Shown here: positions 7,031-14,234 of the stretch, in pieces
How positions within the stretch are numbered: the stretch's first letter is position 1
How the letters are laid out: every line of letters begins with the position of its first letter
NCBI GenBank assembly: GCA_004554205.1
Contig: SFNH01000045.1
Location: forward strand, 1 to 14,334
DNA from: Clostridium sp.
Lineage (GTDB): Bacteria > Bacillota > Clostridia > Lachnospirales > Lachnospiraceae
Direction: 5' to 3'
DNA length: 14,334 nt
Notes under the pieces: model-generated
What the model was told of the DNA's origin: nothing
Seen by the model: only the letters and a program-made list of their open reading frames with translations
The model's database searches: none
Position numbers and translations under genes: made by a program

Positions 7031-8095
7031 ATGGGGAGTAAATTACAATTTGATAACTGCGCGGAGGCGCTGGAGCGCGGTGAACATTTGAGCCGTGAGC
7101 AGTGGCGGCTCCTCCTTGAAGAGAGGGAGCCCGAGCGCATAGAGCTCATTCGGGAGCGGGCGTCGGCGCTGCGCGACCGAATCTATGGGAAAAAGGTATA
7201 CGTCCGCGGTCTGATCGAGTTTACGAATTACTGCAAAAATGACTGTCTTTACTGCGGGATCCGCCGCAGCAATAAAAATGCCGTCCGCTACCGGCTGACA
7301 AAGGAACAGATCCTCGAGTGCTGCGCCACAGGGCACAGCCTCGGCTTCCGAACCTTTGTGCTGCAGGGCGGGGAGGATCCGTACTTTACGGACGAGCGTC
7401 TTGTGGATATTGTCCGCGCCATAAAGACAGGCTTCCCCGACTGCGCCCTGACCGTGTCGGTTGGGGAGAGGGAGCAGGAGAGCTACCGCAGGCTTCGTGA
7501 GGCGGGGGCGGACCGGTATCTGCTGCGCCACGAGACGGCAAATGACGCCCATTACAGAAGCCTTCACCCGGAGGAAATGTCTCCGGCCCACCGAAAGGAA
7601 TGCCTCCGGAGCTTAAAGAAGCTCGGCTTCCAGACCGGAGCGGGCTTCATGGTCGGCTCGCCGGGGCAGACGGTGGATACTCTGATCGACGACCTGGAAT
7701 TCTTAAGGGAGCTTAAGCCGGAGATGGTGGGCATCGGCCCCTTTATCCCCCATCACGATACGCCCTTTAAGGACGAGCCCCAGGGAGAGCTTACGCTTAC
7801 GCTGTATCTCTTAAGCCTGATCCGGCTTATGCTGCCGCAGGTATTATTGCCGTCCACCACGGCGCTGGGTACGATTCACCCAAAGGGGAGAGAGCTCGGG
7901 ATTTTAGCTGGCGCGAATGTGGTGATGCCGAATCTGTCGCCCACCGGCGTGCGCGCAAAATATCTGCTCTATGACAACAAAATCTGCACGGGAGACGAGG
8001 CTGCCGAGTGCATTGCCTGCATGAAACGGAGAATGCAGTCGATCGGCTATGAGGTGGCGGTGGACCGTGGAGACCATAAATCTTATCAAATTTAA
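7031..8095 (+). CDS. hydE: [FeFe] hydrogenase H-cluster maturase HydE (radical SAM)
   Basis: Radical SAM enzyme of 354 residues, close to Thermotoga HydE in length, acting in assembly of the 2Fe subcluster downstream of HydG. The CxxxCxxC cluster motif is C68-KND-C72-LY-C75 in the sequence FTNYCKNDCLYCGIR. Later segments such as LQGGEDPYFTDERL, ETANDAHYRSLHP and GFMVGSPGQT are typical of HydE. I chose ATG 7031 because it follows GGGGGGCAGGAGGG and gives the family N-terminus. An in-frame upstream start would translate through the leader hairpin. It heads hydE-hydG-hydF, with 76 nt to hydG. The usual second C-terminal cluster cysteines seen in some HydE proteins were not assigned. Confidence 0.95.
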   Translation: MGSKLQFDNCAEALERGEHLSREQWRLLLEEREPERIELIRERASALRDRIYGKKVYVRGLIEFTNYCKNDCLYCGIRRSNKNAVRYRLTKEQILECCATGHSLGFRTFVLQGGEDPYFTDERLVDIVRAIKTGFPDCALTVSVGEREQESYRRLREAGADRYLLRHETANDAHYRSLHPEEMSPAHRKECLRSLKKLGFQTGAGFMVGSPGQTVDTLIDDLEFLRELKPEMVGIGPFIPHHDTPFKDEPQGELTLTLYLLSLIRLMLPQVLLPSTTALGTIHPKGRELGILAGANVVMPNLSPTGVRAKYLLYDNKICTGDEAAECIACMKRRMQSIGYEVAVDRGDHKSYQI

Positions 8096-8171
8096 TGTAC
8101 TCTGAAGGGAAAGAGAATGCCTCCGCAAACAGAGGAATTGACCTGACCCCAGGAAGAAAGGAAGGAAACAT

Positions 8172-9590
8172 ATGTACGATCCAAAATCAAAATGTGCGGA
8201 CGAATTCATCAGCCATGAGGAGATCATGGACACGCTGCGCTACGCGGAGGAGAACCGCGCAAACCGGGAACTGATCGATGCGATCTTAACGAAGGCGAGA
8301 GAGCGCAAGGGCCTAAGCCACCGCGAGGCCGCAGTGCTCTTAGACTGTGAGCTCGAGGACAAGAACCAGGAGATTTACGCGCTTGCGGAGCAGATCAAGA
8401 AAGACTTTTACGGAAACCGCATTGTGATGTTCGCACCGCTGTATCTGTCGAATTACTGCGTCAACGGCTGCGTATATTGCCCGTACCACGCAAAGAACAA
8501 ACACATTCCGAGAAAGAAGCTGACCCAGGAGGAGATCCGCAGGGAGGTGATCGCCCTTCAGGATATGGGACATAAGCGCCTGGCGCTCGAGACCGGCGAA
8601 GATCCGGTGAACTGCCCGATCGAGTATGTGCTTGAGAGCATTAAGACCATTTACAGCATCAAGCATAAGAACGGCGCGATCCGCCGGGTGAATGTAAACA
8701 TAGCGGCGACCACGGTCGAAAACTACAGGAAGCTGAAGGAGGCGGGGATCGGAACCTACATTCTGTTCCAGGAGACCTACCACAAGGAGAGCTACTTAAA
8801 GCTTCACCCGACGGGGCCGAAGCATGATTACAATTACCACACCGAGGCGATGGACCGCGCCATGGAGGGCGGGATCGACGATGTGGGCTGCGGCGTTTTA
8901 TTCGGGCTGGAGCTGTACCGCTATGAGTTTACGGGGCTTTTGATGCACGCGGAGCATCTTGAGGCGGTGTACGGCGTCGGCCCGCATACGATCAGCGTGC
9001 CGAGGATTCGCCGTGCCGATGACATTGACCCGGATACCTTCGACAACGGGATTGACGATGACACCTTCGCGAAGCTCGTGGCGTGCATTCGTATCGCGGT
9101 TCCTTACACCGGCATGATCGTGTCAACCAGGGAGAGCAAGGCGTGCAGAGAGCGCGTGCTTCATCTCGGCATTTCCCAGATTTCCGGCGGTTCGCGCACC
9201 AGCGTGGGCGGCTATGTGGAGGAGGAGCCGGAGGAGGAGTCCTCCAGTCAGTTTGACGTCAGCGACAAGCGGACGCTTGACGAGGTGGTGAACTGGCTCA
9301 TGGGCATGGGCTACATTCCCAGCTTCTGTACGGCCTGCTACCGGGAGGGACGCACCGGAGACCGGTTTATGTCGCTTTGCAAGTCGGGTCAGATCAGCAA
9401 CTGCTGTCTGCCGAACGCTCTGATGACACTGAAGGAATACCTGATGGATTACGCGTCGGAGGATACGAGAGAGAAGGGGCTTAAGCTGATCGAGCAGCAG
9501 ATCAATGACATTCCCAAGGAGAAGGTGCGCGAGATCGTGCGGGAGCGGCTGGTGAAGATCGAGAACGGCGACCGCGATTTCAGGTTCTGA
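8172..9590 (+). CDS. hydG: [FeFe] hydrogenase H-cluster maturase HydG (tyrosine lyase)
   Basis: Radical SAM enzyme (472 residues) that cleaves tyrosine to p-cresol and yields the CO and CN- ligands of the H cluster, bound to an iron-cysteine synthon. The N-terminal cluster motif is C96-VNG-C100-VY-C103 (SNYCVNGCVYCPYH). The diagnostic C-terminal CX2CX22C motif for the auxiliary cluster is C386, C389 and C412 (FCTACYREG...SNCC). Both clusters are intact, so it is a true HydG and not the related thiamine enzyme ThiH, which lacks the C-terminal extension. Start ATG is preceded by AAAGGAAGG. The gene is followed after 25 nt by hydF. Confidence 0.97.
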   Translation: MYDPKSKCADEFISHEEIMDTLRYAEENRANRELIDAILTKARERKGLSHREAAVLLDCELEDKNQEIYALAEQIKKDFYGNRIVMFAPLYLSNYCVNGCVYCPYHAKNKHIPRKKLTQEEIRREVIALQDMGHKRLALETGEDPVNCPIEYVLESIKTIYSIKHKNGAIRRVNVNIAATTVENYRKLKEAGIGTYILFQETYHKESYLKLHPTGPKHDYNYHTEAMDRAMEGGIDDVGCGVLFGLELYRYEFTGLLMHAEHLEAVYGVGPHTISVPRIRRADDIDPDTFDNGIDDDTFAKLVACIRIAVPYTGMIVSTRESKACRERVLHLGISQISGGSRTSVGGYVEEEPEEESSSQFDVSDKRTLDEVVNWLMGMGYIPSFCTACYREGRTGDRFMSLCKSGQISNCCLPNALMTLKEYLMDYASEDTREKGLKLIEQQINDIPKEKVREIVRERLVKIENGDRDFRF

Positions 9591-9615
9591 TCAGGAGACG
9601 AAGGAGGACGAGCGG

Positions 9616-10857
9616 ATGGGACTGAACCAGACGCCCGCTGCGGAGCGGATACATATCGGATTTTTCGGAAAGCGCAACGCGGGCAAGTCAAGCGTCATGA
9701 ATGCGGTTACAGGGCAGGATCTGGCGGTTGTCTCCGAGGTGAAGGGGACGACTACCGACCCGGTGTTAAAGACTATGGAGCTTTTGCCCATCGGCCCGGT
9801 GGTGATGATCGACACGCCGGGCATTGACGATGAGGGAAATCTGGGCGAGCTGCGCGTTAAGAAAAGCTATCAGGCGCTTAACAAGACGGACATCGCCGTG
9901 CTGGTGATCGATGGGACGCTTGGGGCGGCAGCTGAGGATCTCGCGCTGCTTGAGCGGATACGGGGGAAAAATATCCCGTTCCTGGCGGTGTTAAATAAAG
10001 CGGATCTGGCTTCTGAGGCGGAGCTTTATGCGGCGCGGGAGCAGCTTGCGCAGGCGGGTATAGACCCGGAGCGCGTCTGTCTCGTCAGCGCGGATAAAAA
10101 AACGGGAATACATGAGCTTAAGGAGCGGATCGGGCAGCTTGTAAATACGGAGGAGCCCCGGTTTAAGATCGTGGGCGATATGCTTAAGCCGGGAGACTTT
10201 GTGGTGCTGGTGGTGCCGATTGACAAGGCGGCGCCGAAGGGCAGGCTGATCCTGCCGCAGCAGCAGACGATCCGGGATGTCCTGGAGGCGGGGGCGGTAT
10301 CGGTCGTTGTGCGCGACACGGAGCTCGGGCAGACGCTTAAGGAGCTGGGAAAGAAGCCGCGCATGGTGATCACTGACAGCCAGGCATTTGCGCTGGTGTC
10401 CCGGGAGACGCCGCGGGATATCCCGCTGACCTCGTTCTCCATCCTGTTTTCCAGGTATAAGGGGCGCCTTGAGACGGCGGTGCGCGGCGTGACCGCGCTT
10501 GACCAGATCAGAGACGGCGACAAGATCCTGATCAGCGAGGGCTGCACCCACCATCGCCAGTGCGATGACATCGGGACTGTGAAGCTTCCGAACTGGATTC
10601 GCGGGTATACGGGGAAGGAGCCAGTATTTGAGTTTACCTCCGGCACGGAATTCCCGGACGATTTAAGCGCCTACCGCATGGTTGTCCACTGTGGCGGCTG
10701 TATGCTGAATGAGCGCGAGATGAAGTACCGCATAAGCTGCGCCCTGGATCAGGGCGTGCCGATCACCAATTACGGGACTTTGATCGCGTACATGAACGGA
10801 ATTTTGAAGCGCAGCGTGGAAATATTCCCGGACATTGCGGCTCTGCTCGAAGGATAG
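9616..10857 (+). CDS. hydF: [FeFe] hydrogenase H-cluster maturation GTPase HydF
   Basis: GTPase scaffold (413 residues) that carries the 2Fe precursor and delivers it to apo-hydrogenase. N-terminal GTPase motifs: P-loop GKRNAGKS (18-25), G2 region GTTTDP, G3 DTPG (66-69) and G4 NKAD (127-130). The C-terminal cluster ligands form CxHx46CxxC: C310, H312, C359 and C362 (CTHHRQC...HCGGC). Length and architecture are normal for HydF. ATG 9616 follows AAGGAGG. It closes the maturase operon. Neither a hydrogenase gene nor the aspA found in some hyd clusters follows here. Confidence 0.96.
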   Translation: MGLNQTPAAERIHIGFFGKRNAGKSSVMNAVTGQDLAVVSEVKGTTTDPVLKTMELLPIGPVVMIDTPGIDDEGNLGELRVKKSYQALNKTDIAVLVIDGTLGAAAEDLALLERIRGKNIPFLAVLNKADLASEAELYAAREQLAQAGIDPERVCLVSADKKTGIHELKERIGQLVNTEEPRFKIVGDMLKPGDFVVLVVPIDKAAPKGRLILPQQQTIRDVLEAGAVSVVVRDTELGQTLKELGKKPRMVITDSQAFALVSRETPRDIPLTSFSILFSRYKGRLETAVRGVTALDQIRDGDKILISEGCTHHRQCDDIGTVKLPNWIRGYTGKEPVFEFTSGTEFPDDLSAYRMVVHCGGCMLNEREMKYRISCALDQGVPITNYGTLIAYMNGILKRSVEIFPDIAALLEG

Positions 10858-10867
10858 AGTCATAAGC

Positions 10868-10919
10868 GCCTCCCCGCCGGAATAGACTTAGTAGTGACCA
10901 TCAAACTAAGCGGGGAGGC
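10868..10919 (+). promoter_or_regulatory. Hairpin sequestering the ribosome binding site of the lipoprotein gene
   Basis: GCCTCCCCG (10868-10876) pairs perfectly with CGGGGAGGC (10911-10919), and inside it CTTAGT (10887-10892) pairs with ACTAAG (10905-10910). The right arm contains GGGGAGG, the ribosome binding site 5 nt before the ATG at 10924. No T run follows, so it is not an ordinary terminator. Inference: translation or mRNA stability of the lipoprotein gene is controlled here. Confidence 0.55.
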
Positions 10920-10923
10920 AGTT

Positions 10924-11355
10924 ATGGTGAAGAGGTGGAGCGGGAAAATGCTGCTGTTTGCCGGTCTGTTTGTCTGTGCGTTCATAGCGCGCTTTCTGAC
11001 CGGGTGCAGTGTGGAAAAGGAAGAGCTTAATAAAGTGCGGGATCTCGATTTCACGGTAGTGGGGGAGGCCGACCTGCCGGAGGAGCTTAAAGCTCTGGTG
11101 ATGGACAAAAAGGCAGCGCCCTTTAAGCTGACGTACAGCAACGACCAGGGTCTGTACATAGCCGTCGGCTACGGCGAACAGCCCACCGGCGGATACAGCA
11201 TTGAGGTGAACGAGCTTTACCTGACGGAGAATGCGATCGTCATTGACACGGAGCTAAAGGGGCCGGAGAAGGGCGAGGAGACCGGGGTGGAAAAATCCTA
11301 TCCCTATATCGTGATACGGACAGAGTATCTGGAAAATCCCGTTATTTTCCAGTAG
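10924..11355 (+). CDS. PrcB-like C-terminal domain lipoprotein
   Basis: A 143-residue predicted lipoprotein. The N-terminus MVKRWSGK is followed by a hydrophobic stretch and the lipobox LTGC, with C28 as the likely lipidated residue. The mature part contains GYGEQPTGGYSIEV and ends SYPYIVIRTE, the pattern of the PrcB C-terminal domain, named after a subunit of a Treponema protease complex. Function in this organism is unknown; protein-protein contact at the cell surface is a guess. I preferred ATG 10924 over an in-frame GTG at 10894 because GGGGAGG sits 5 nt before it and the signal peptide then starts normally. It is 66 nt after hydF, possibly in the same transcript but behind a hairpin covering its ribosome binding site. 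Confidence 0.75.
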   Translation: MVKRWSGKMLLFAGLFVCAFIARFLTGCSVEKEELNKVRDLDFTVVGEADLPEELKALVMDKKAAPFKLTYSNDQGLYIAVGYGEQPTGGYSIEVNELYLTENAIVIDTELKGPEKGEETGVEKSYPYIVIRTEYLENPVIFQ

Positions 11356-11368
11356 ACAATGAATACAC

Positions 11369-11398
11369 TTGTCATTCCGATGAGACATATGGTATACT
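11369..11398 (+). promoter_or_regulatory. Putative sigma-A promoter of cysE
   Basis: TTGTCA (11369-11374), an 18-bp spacer and TATACT (11393-11398), about 48 bp before the cysE start. The -10 lies within the left arm of the palindrome at 11385-11427, the same geometry as at putP. Expected start of transcription is near the palindrome centre. Confidence 0.55.
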
Positions 11399-11427
11399 AG
11401 CCGCAGAGCGGCTAGTATACCATATGT
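11385..11427. promoter_or_regulatory. 20-bp perfect palindrome in the cysE promoter region, probable operator
   Basis: Perfect inverted repeat of 20 bp per arm (11385-11404 and 11408-11427) with a 3-bp centre AGA. The core TATACTAGCCGC...GCGGCTAGTATA is shared with the putP upstream palindrome. It covers the -10 box and the predicted transcription start, and ends 4 bp before the first possible cysE start. There is no T run after it. A repressor operator fits best; a dispersed palindromic repeat is the alternative. Confidence 0.6.
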
Positions 11428-11445
11428 ACTGTGAGGAATAAAAAG

Positions 11446-12102
11446 ATGATCTTAAAAGATATATGGCAGGATGTAAAGGCGGTACAGGAGCGCGACCCGG
11501 CGGCGCGCAGCGCCCTGGAGGTGCTTCTTTTGTATCAGGGCGTCCATGCGCTGATCTGGTATCGGTTTGCCCACTGGTTTTACAGGCATCATATGTTTTT
11601 CATCGCGAGGCTGATTTCCCAGTTTGCGCGTTTTTTTACACAGATTGAGATACACCCCGGCGCAGAGCTCGGCCACGGGATTTTGATCGACCACGGAAGC
11701 GGTGTGGTGATCGGTGAGACTGCGGTGGTGGGCGATAATTGTACCATCTACCAGGGCGTCACACTGGGCGGTGTGGGCCTAAACAAGGGCAAGCGTCACC
11801 CGACGCTCGGAAGCAATGTGACTGTCGGCGCCGGGGCGAAAATCCTGGGCGCATTCGAGGTGGGAGATAACTGTAAGATCGCCGCAAACGCCGTTCTCTT
11901 AAAACCGCTCGAGAATGACACCACCGCGGTCGGAATCCCCGCCCGCCCCGTTAAGATTGCGGGCGTGCCTGTGGAGAGTAAGGAGAAGCCGATGACGATG
12001 GAGCATTTCTGCAAGATGGAGGAGAAGGTCCGGGAGCTGGAGAAGGAGCTCTTCCGACTGCGGGCAGAGCTTGCGGCTGCGGAAGGCCAGGAAAACACAT
12101 AA
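11446..12102 (+). CDS. cysE: Serine O-acetyltransferase
   Basis: Makes O-acetylserine from serine and acetyl-CoA, the committed step of cysteine synthesis in the cytoplasm. 218 residues: an N-terminal helical part with the family motif RDPAARS (16-22), then left-handed beta-helix hexapeptide repeats at about 75-165. Catalytic D82-H83 (ILIDHGSGVVIGE) and H118 (GKRHP) match E. coli D157-H158 and H193. GIPARPVK closes the repeat region and a charged helical tail (about 186-214) follows. Short bacterial form, like B. subtilis CysE. ATG 11446 is chosen because GAGGA lies 9 nt before it; an in-frame GTG at 11431 would add five residues. It appears to be transcribed from its own promoter. Confidence 0.93.
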   Translation: MILKDIWQDVKAVQERDPAARSALEVLLLYQGVHALIWYRFAHWFYRHHMFFIARLISQFARFFTQIEIHPGAELGHGILIDHGSGVVIGETAVVGDNCTIYQGVTLGGVGLNKGKRHPTLGSNVTVGAGAKILGAFEVGDNCKIAANAVLLKPLENDTTAVGIPARPVKIAGVPVESKEKPMTMEHFCKMEEKVRELEKELFRLRAELAAAEGQENT

Positions 12103-12201
12103 TTTTTTGAGCACTCACATAAACTTTCTGTAAAGATGGTTTTGGCGCATATTCTGCGGCTGCCGAAACCGAATGCCAGGAGGGAAGGTGGGTGCTTTTT
12201 T

Positions 12202-13773
12202 ATGCTGGAGCTGATAAAGAAAAACATACATATGAACCGCTGGAAAACCCAGGTAAACACGCAGGTGACGCTGGACGACGATTTCATCGTCCCGGACACC
12301 ATGAGCGACATTGCGCAGGTCATCCTGGACGCGGGGGAGATCCAGCTTGATCCGGTGAAGGTACTGAGCGGGAAGGCGGTCATCCGCGGCAAGCTGGACT
12401 TTCATGTGCTGTACCGCAAGGAGGAGGGCGGACTGCAGACCCTGGGCGGGATGATCCCGTTTGAGGAGACGGTCAATGTGCCGGGGCTCGAGGAGAAGGA
12501 CTATGTCAGCGTGGGCTGGCAGCTTGAGGATCTGGACACGGGGATCATCAATTCGCGTAAGCTGGGAATCAAGGCGATCATCACCCTCGAGGTGAAGGTT
12601 GAGACGCTGTTTGACACGGAAGCCGCGGTGGAGCTCGGAACGATCGAGGAGTCAGGCAGCGGCGCGCCCCTCATCGAGACACGCAGGGAAGCCATGGAGG
12701 TGGCGGCGATCGCCCTGCGCCGCAAGGACACCTACCGGATTAAGGAGGAACTGACCTTATCCGGGAGCAAGCCCGCGATTGACCGGATCCTGTGGACGGA
12801 AATGCGGCTTTCGGGGACCTCCGCCCGCCCGATGGACGGGAAAGTCCACCTGGAAGGAACGCTGATGGTTTTTACGGTTTATGAGGGGGAAGGCGAGGGC
12901 GGCACGATTCAGTGGATGGAGGAGAGCATTCCATTCTCCGGGGAGGTGGAAATGCAGGGCGCGGTCGAGGAGATGATCCCCGCCATCGGCCTGCGGCTGA
13001 TCCACAAGGGCATTGAGGAGAAACCGGATTATGACGGGGAAATGCGGGAGCTCGATGTGGACGCTGTGATCGAGCTTGATATCCGCCTCTACGAGGAGCA
13101 GCCGTTAGAGATACTGAGCGATCTGTATGCGACGAACCGTGAGCTTTCGATGGAGACCGGAGAGGCGTGCTTTGAGCAGATTCTGACTCACAATTCCGGA
13201 AAGTGCAAGATTGCGGAAAAGGTCGAGCTTTCAGGCGAGCAGCGGATTTTACAGATCTGCCATAGCAGCGGGACGGTAAAGCTCGATGCGGTGGAGGCAA
13301 AGGAAAATGTCCTGGCAATGGACGGTGTGCTGGAGGTCAAGATCCTGTATCTGAGCGCAGATGACAGCCGCCCGGTTCAGTCCGCCACAGAGATGATCCC
13401 CTTCCATTACGAGGCGGAGACGCCGGGAATCACGAAGGACAGCGTGTGGTATCTGGAAAGCGGTGTGGAGCAGCTCACGGCGGTGATGACAGGCGGGGAC
13501 ACGGTGGAGATCAGGGCTGTCATTCTCCTTGACGTCCTGGTGCTGCAGCCAATCTGCAGGCAGGTGATCCTCAGGGCGGAGCTTGCGCCGCTTGACACAA
13601 AAAAGCTTAACGAGCTTCCGGGAATCGTGGGTTATCTCGTGCAGGAGAATGATACGCTATGGGATATTGCCAAGCGTTTCCACACCACGATCGAGACGAT
13701 CGTGGCGACAAATGAGCTGCCGTCTGAAACAGTCAGACCCGGCGACAGCCTGATTCTGGTGAAAGAGATGTGA
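12202..13773 (+). CDS. sipL: SipL-like spore coat morphogenesis protein (SPOCS/DUF3794 plus LysM)
   Basis: 523 residues with three SPOCS/DUF3794-type domains at about 40-135, 190-297 and 345-448, each containing a similar IPFxxE turn (MIPFEE, SIPFSGE, MIPFHYE). One LysM domain at about 476-521 follows (GYLVQENDTLWDIAKRF...NELPSETVRPGDSLILV). This architecture and length match SipL of Clostridioides difficile, where the LysM domain binds the SpoIVA ATPase to localise coat around the forespore. There is no signal peptide, fitting a mother-cell cytoplasmic protein. ATG 12202 is supported by AAGGTGG about 10 nt upstream; an in-frame ATG at 12136 adds an unrelated, unconserved-looking tail. A weak sigma-E-like -10 CATATTCT (12148-12155) lies upstream without a good -35. 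Confidence 0.88.
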   Translation: MLELIKKNIHMNRWKTQVNTQVTLDDDFIVPDTMSDIAQVILDAGEIQLDPVKVLSGKAVIRGKLDFHVLYRKEEGGLQTLGGMIPFEETVNVPGLEEKDYVSVGWQLEDLDTGIINSRKLGIKAIITLEVKVETLFDTEAAVELGTIEESGSGAPLIETRREAMEVAAIALRRKDTYRIKEELTLSGSKPAIDRILWTEMRLSGTSARPMDGKVHLEGTLMVFTVYEGEGEGGTIQWMEESIPFSGEVEMQGAVEEMIPAIGLRLIHKGIEEKPDYDGEMRELDVDAVIELDIRLYEEQPLEILSDLYATNRELSMETGEACFEQILTHNSGKCKIAEKVELSGEQRILQICHSSGTVKLDAVEAKENVLAMDGVLEVKILYLSADDSRPVQSATEMIPFHYEAETPGITKDSVWYLESGVEQLTAVMTGGDTVEIRAVILLDVLVLQPICRQVILRAELAPLDTKKLNELPGIVGYLVQENDTLWDIAKRFHTTIETIVATNELPSETVRPGDSLILVKEM

Positions 13774-14135
13774 CTGTGAAGATACTGAACAGTTGCTAGC
13801 AGAGAATACCATCATAAAGACTCTCATATGGGAGATAATAACCCTGATATCTGGAAAGGCACATTTTCGCCGGGGGCGGTATAGGATACAGTATAGCACC
13901 CCGCACCAGGCTGGTGCTTCAGATAGATCAGGGAAACCTGGGCGGCGCAGATGTACTTGCAAGCGTATGCGCCGCCTACATAGAGTGCTTGATTTCTTTA
14001 TTGGGAAACAGGCGCTTCTTTATTTTGCAGGATCAGGGTATAAAAAGGTCATACGTGTAACAGTTCAGCGTAGGACTTTGCACTCGCTGCAAAGTCCGTA
14101 AGAATGCGTTATGGCTGAAAAGGATCCACCCCGTA

Positions 14136-14164
14136 TTGTAATATTGGCGGGAATGGAATATAAT
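14136..14164 (+). promoter_or_regulatory. Near-consensus sigma-A promoter at the window end
   Basis: TTGTAA (14136-14141), 17-bp spacer, TATAAT (14159-14164). The predicted start near 14171 falls one base before the long hairpin at 14172-14234. It faces rightward, toward a gene that is outside the window. Confidence 0.6.
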
Positions 14165-14171
14165 GATACCA

Positions 14172-14234
14172 GGGTCAAAAGGTCGAAAATCCGATGCAAG
14201 CTTGCTTGCGAAAGGATTTTTGACTTTGGGACCC
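14172..14234 (+). repeat. Long imperfect stem-loop at a predicted transcript 5' end
   Basis: Arms 14172-14192 and 14214-14234 (21 nt each) pair with two mismatches and two G-U pairs. An inner stem GCAAG/CTTGC (14196-14200 with 14205-14209) has loop CTTG. The structure would lie at the very 5' end of RNA from the promoter at 14136-14164, where such stems can protect mRNA or act in regulation. Confidence 0.55.

Noticed and set aside
10868..10919. Intrinsic terminator of hydF
   Set aside because: Stem is strong but is followed by AGTTATGG, with no T tract, and its arm is the next gene's ribosome binding site.
12148..12155. Sigma-E promoter of sipL
   Set aside because: CATATTCT fits a -10, but no acceptable -35 lies 13-15 bp upstream, so it is not listed as a feature.
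13657..13962. Minus-strand open frame overlapping the end of sipL
   Set aside because: Overlaps the well-supported LysM coding frame and shows no domain.
13793..14101. 102-codon plus-strand open frame after sipL
   Set aside because: No ribosome binding site, Arg/Cys-rich atypical composition, and it overlaps several strong hairpins.
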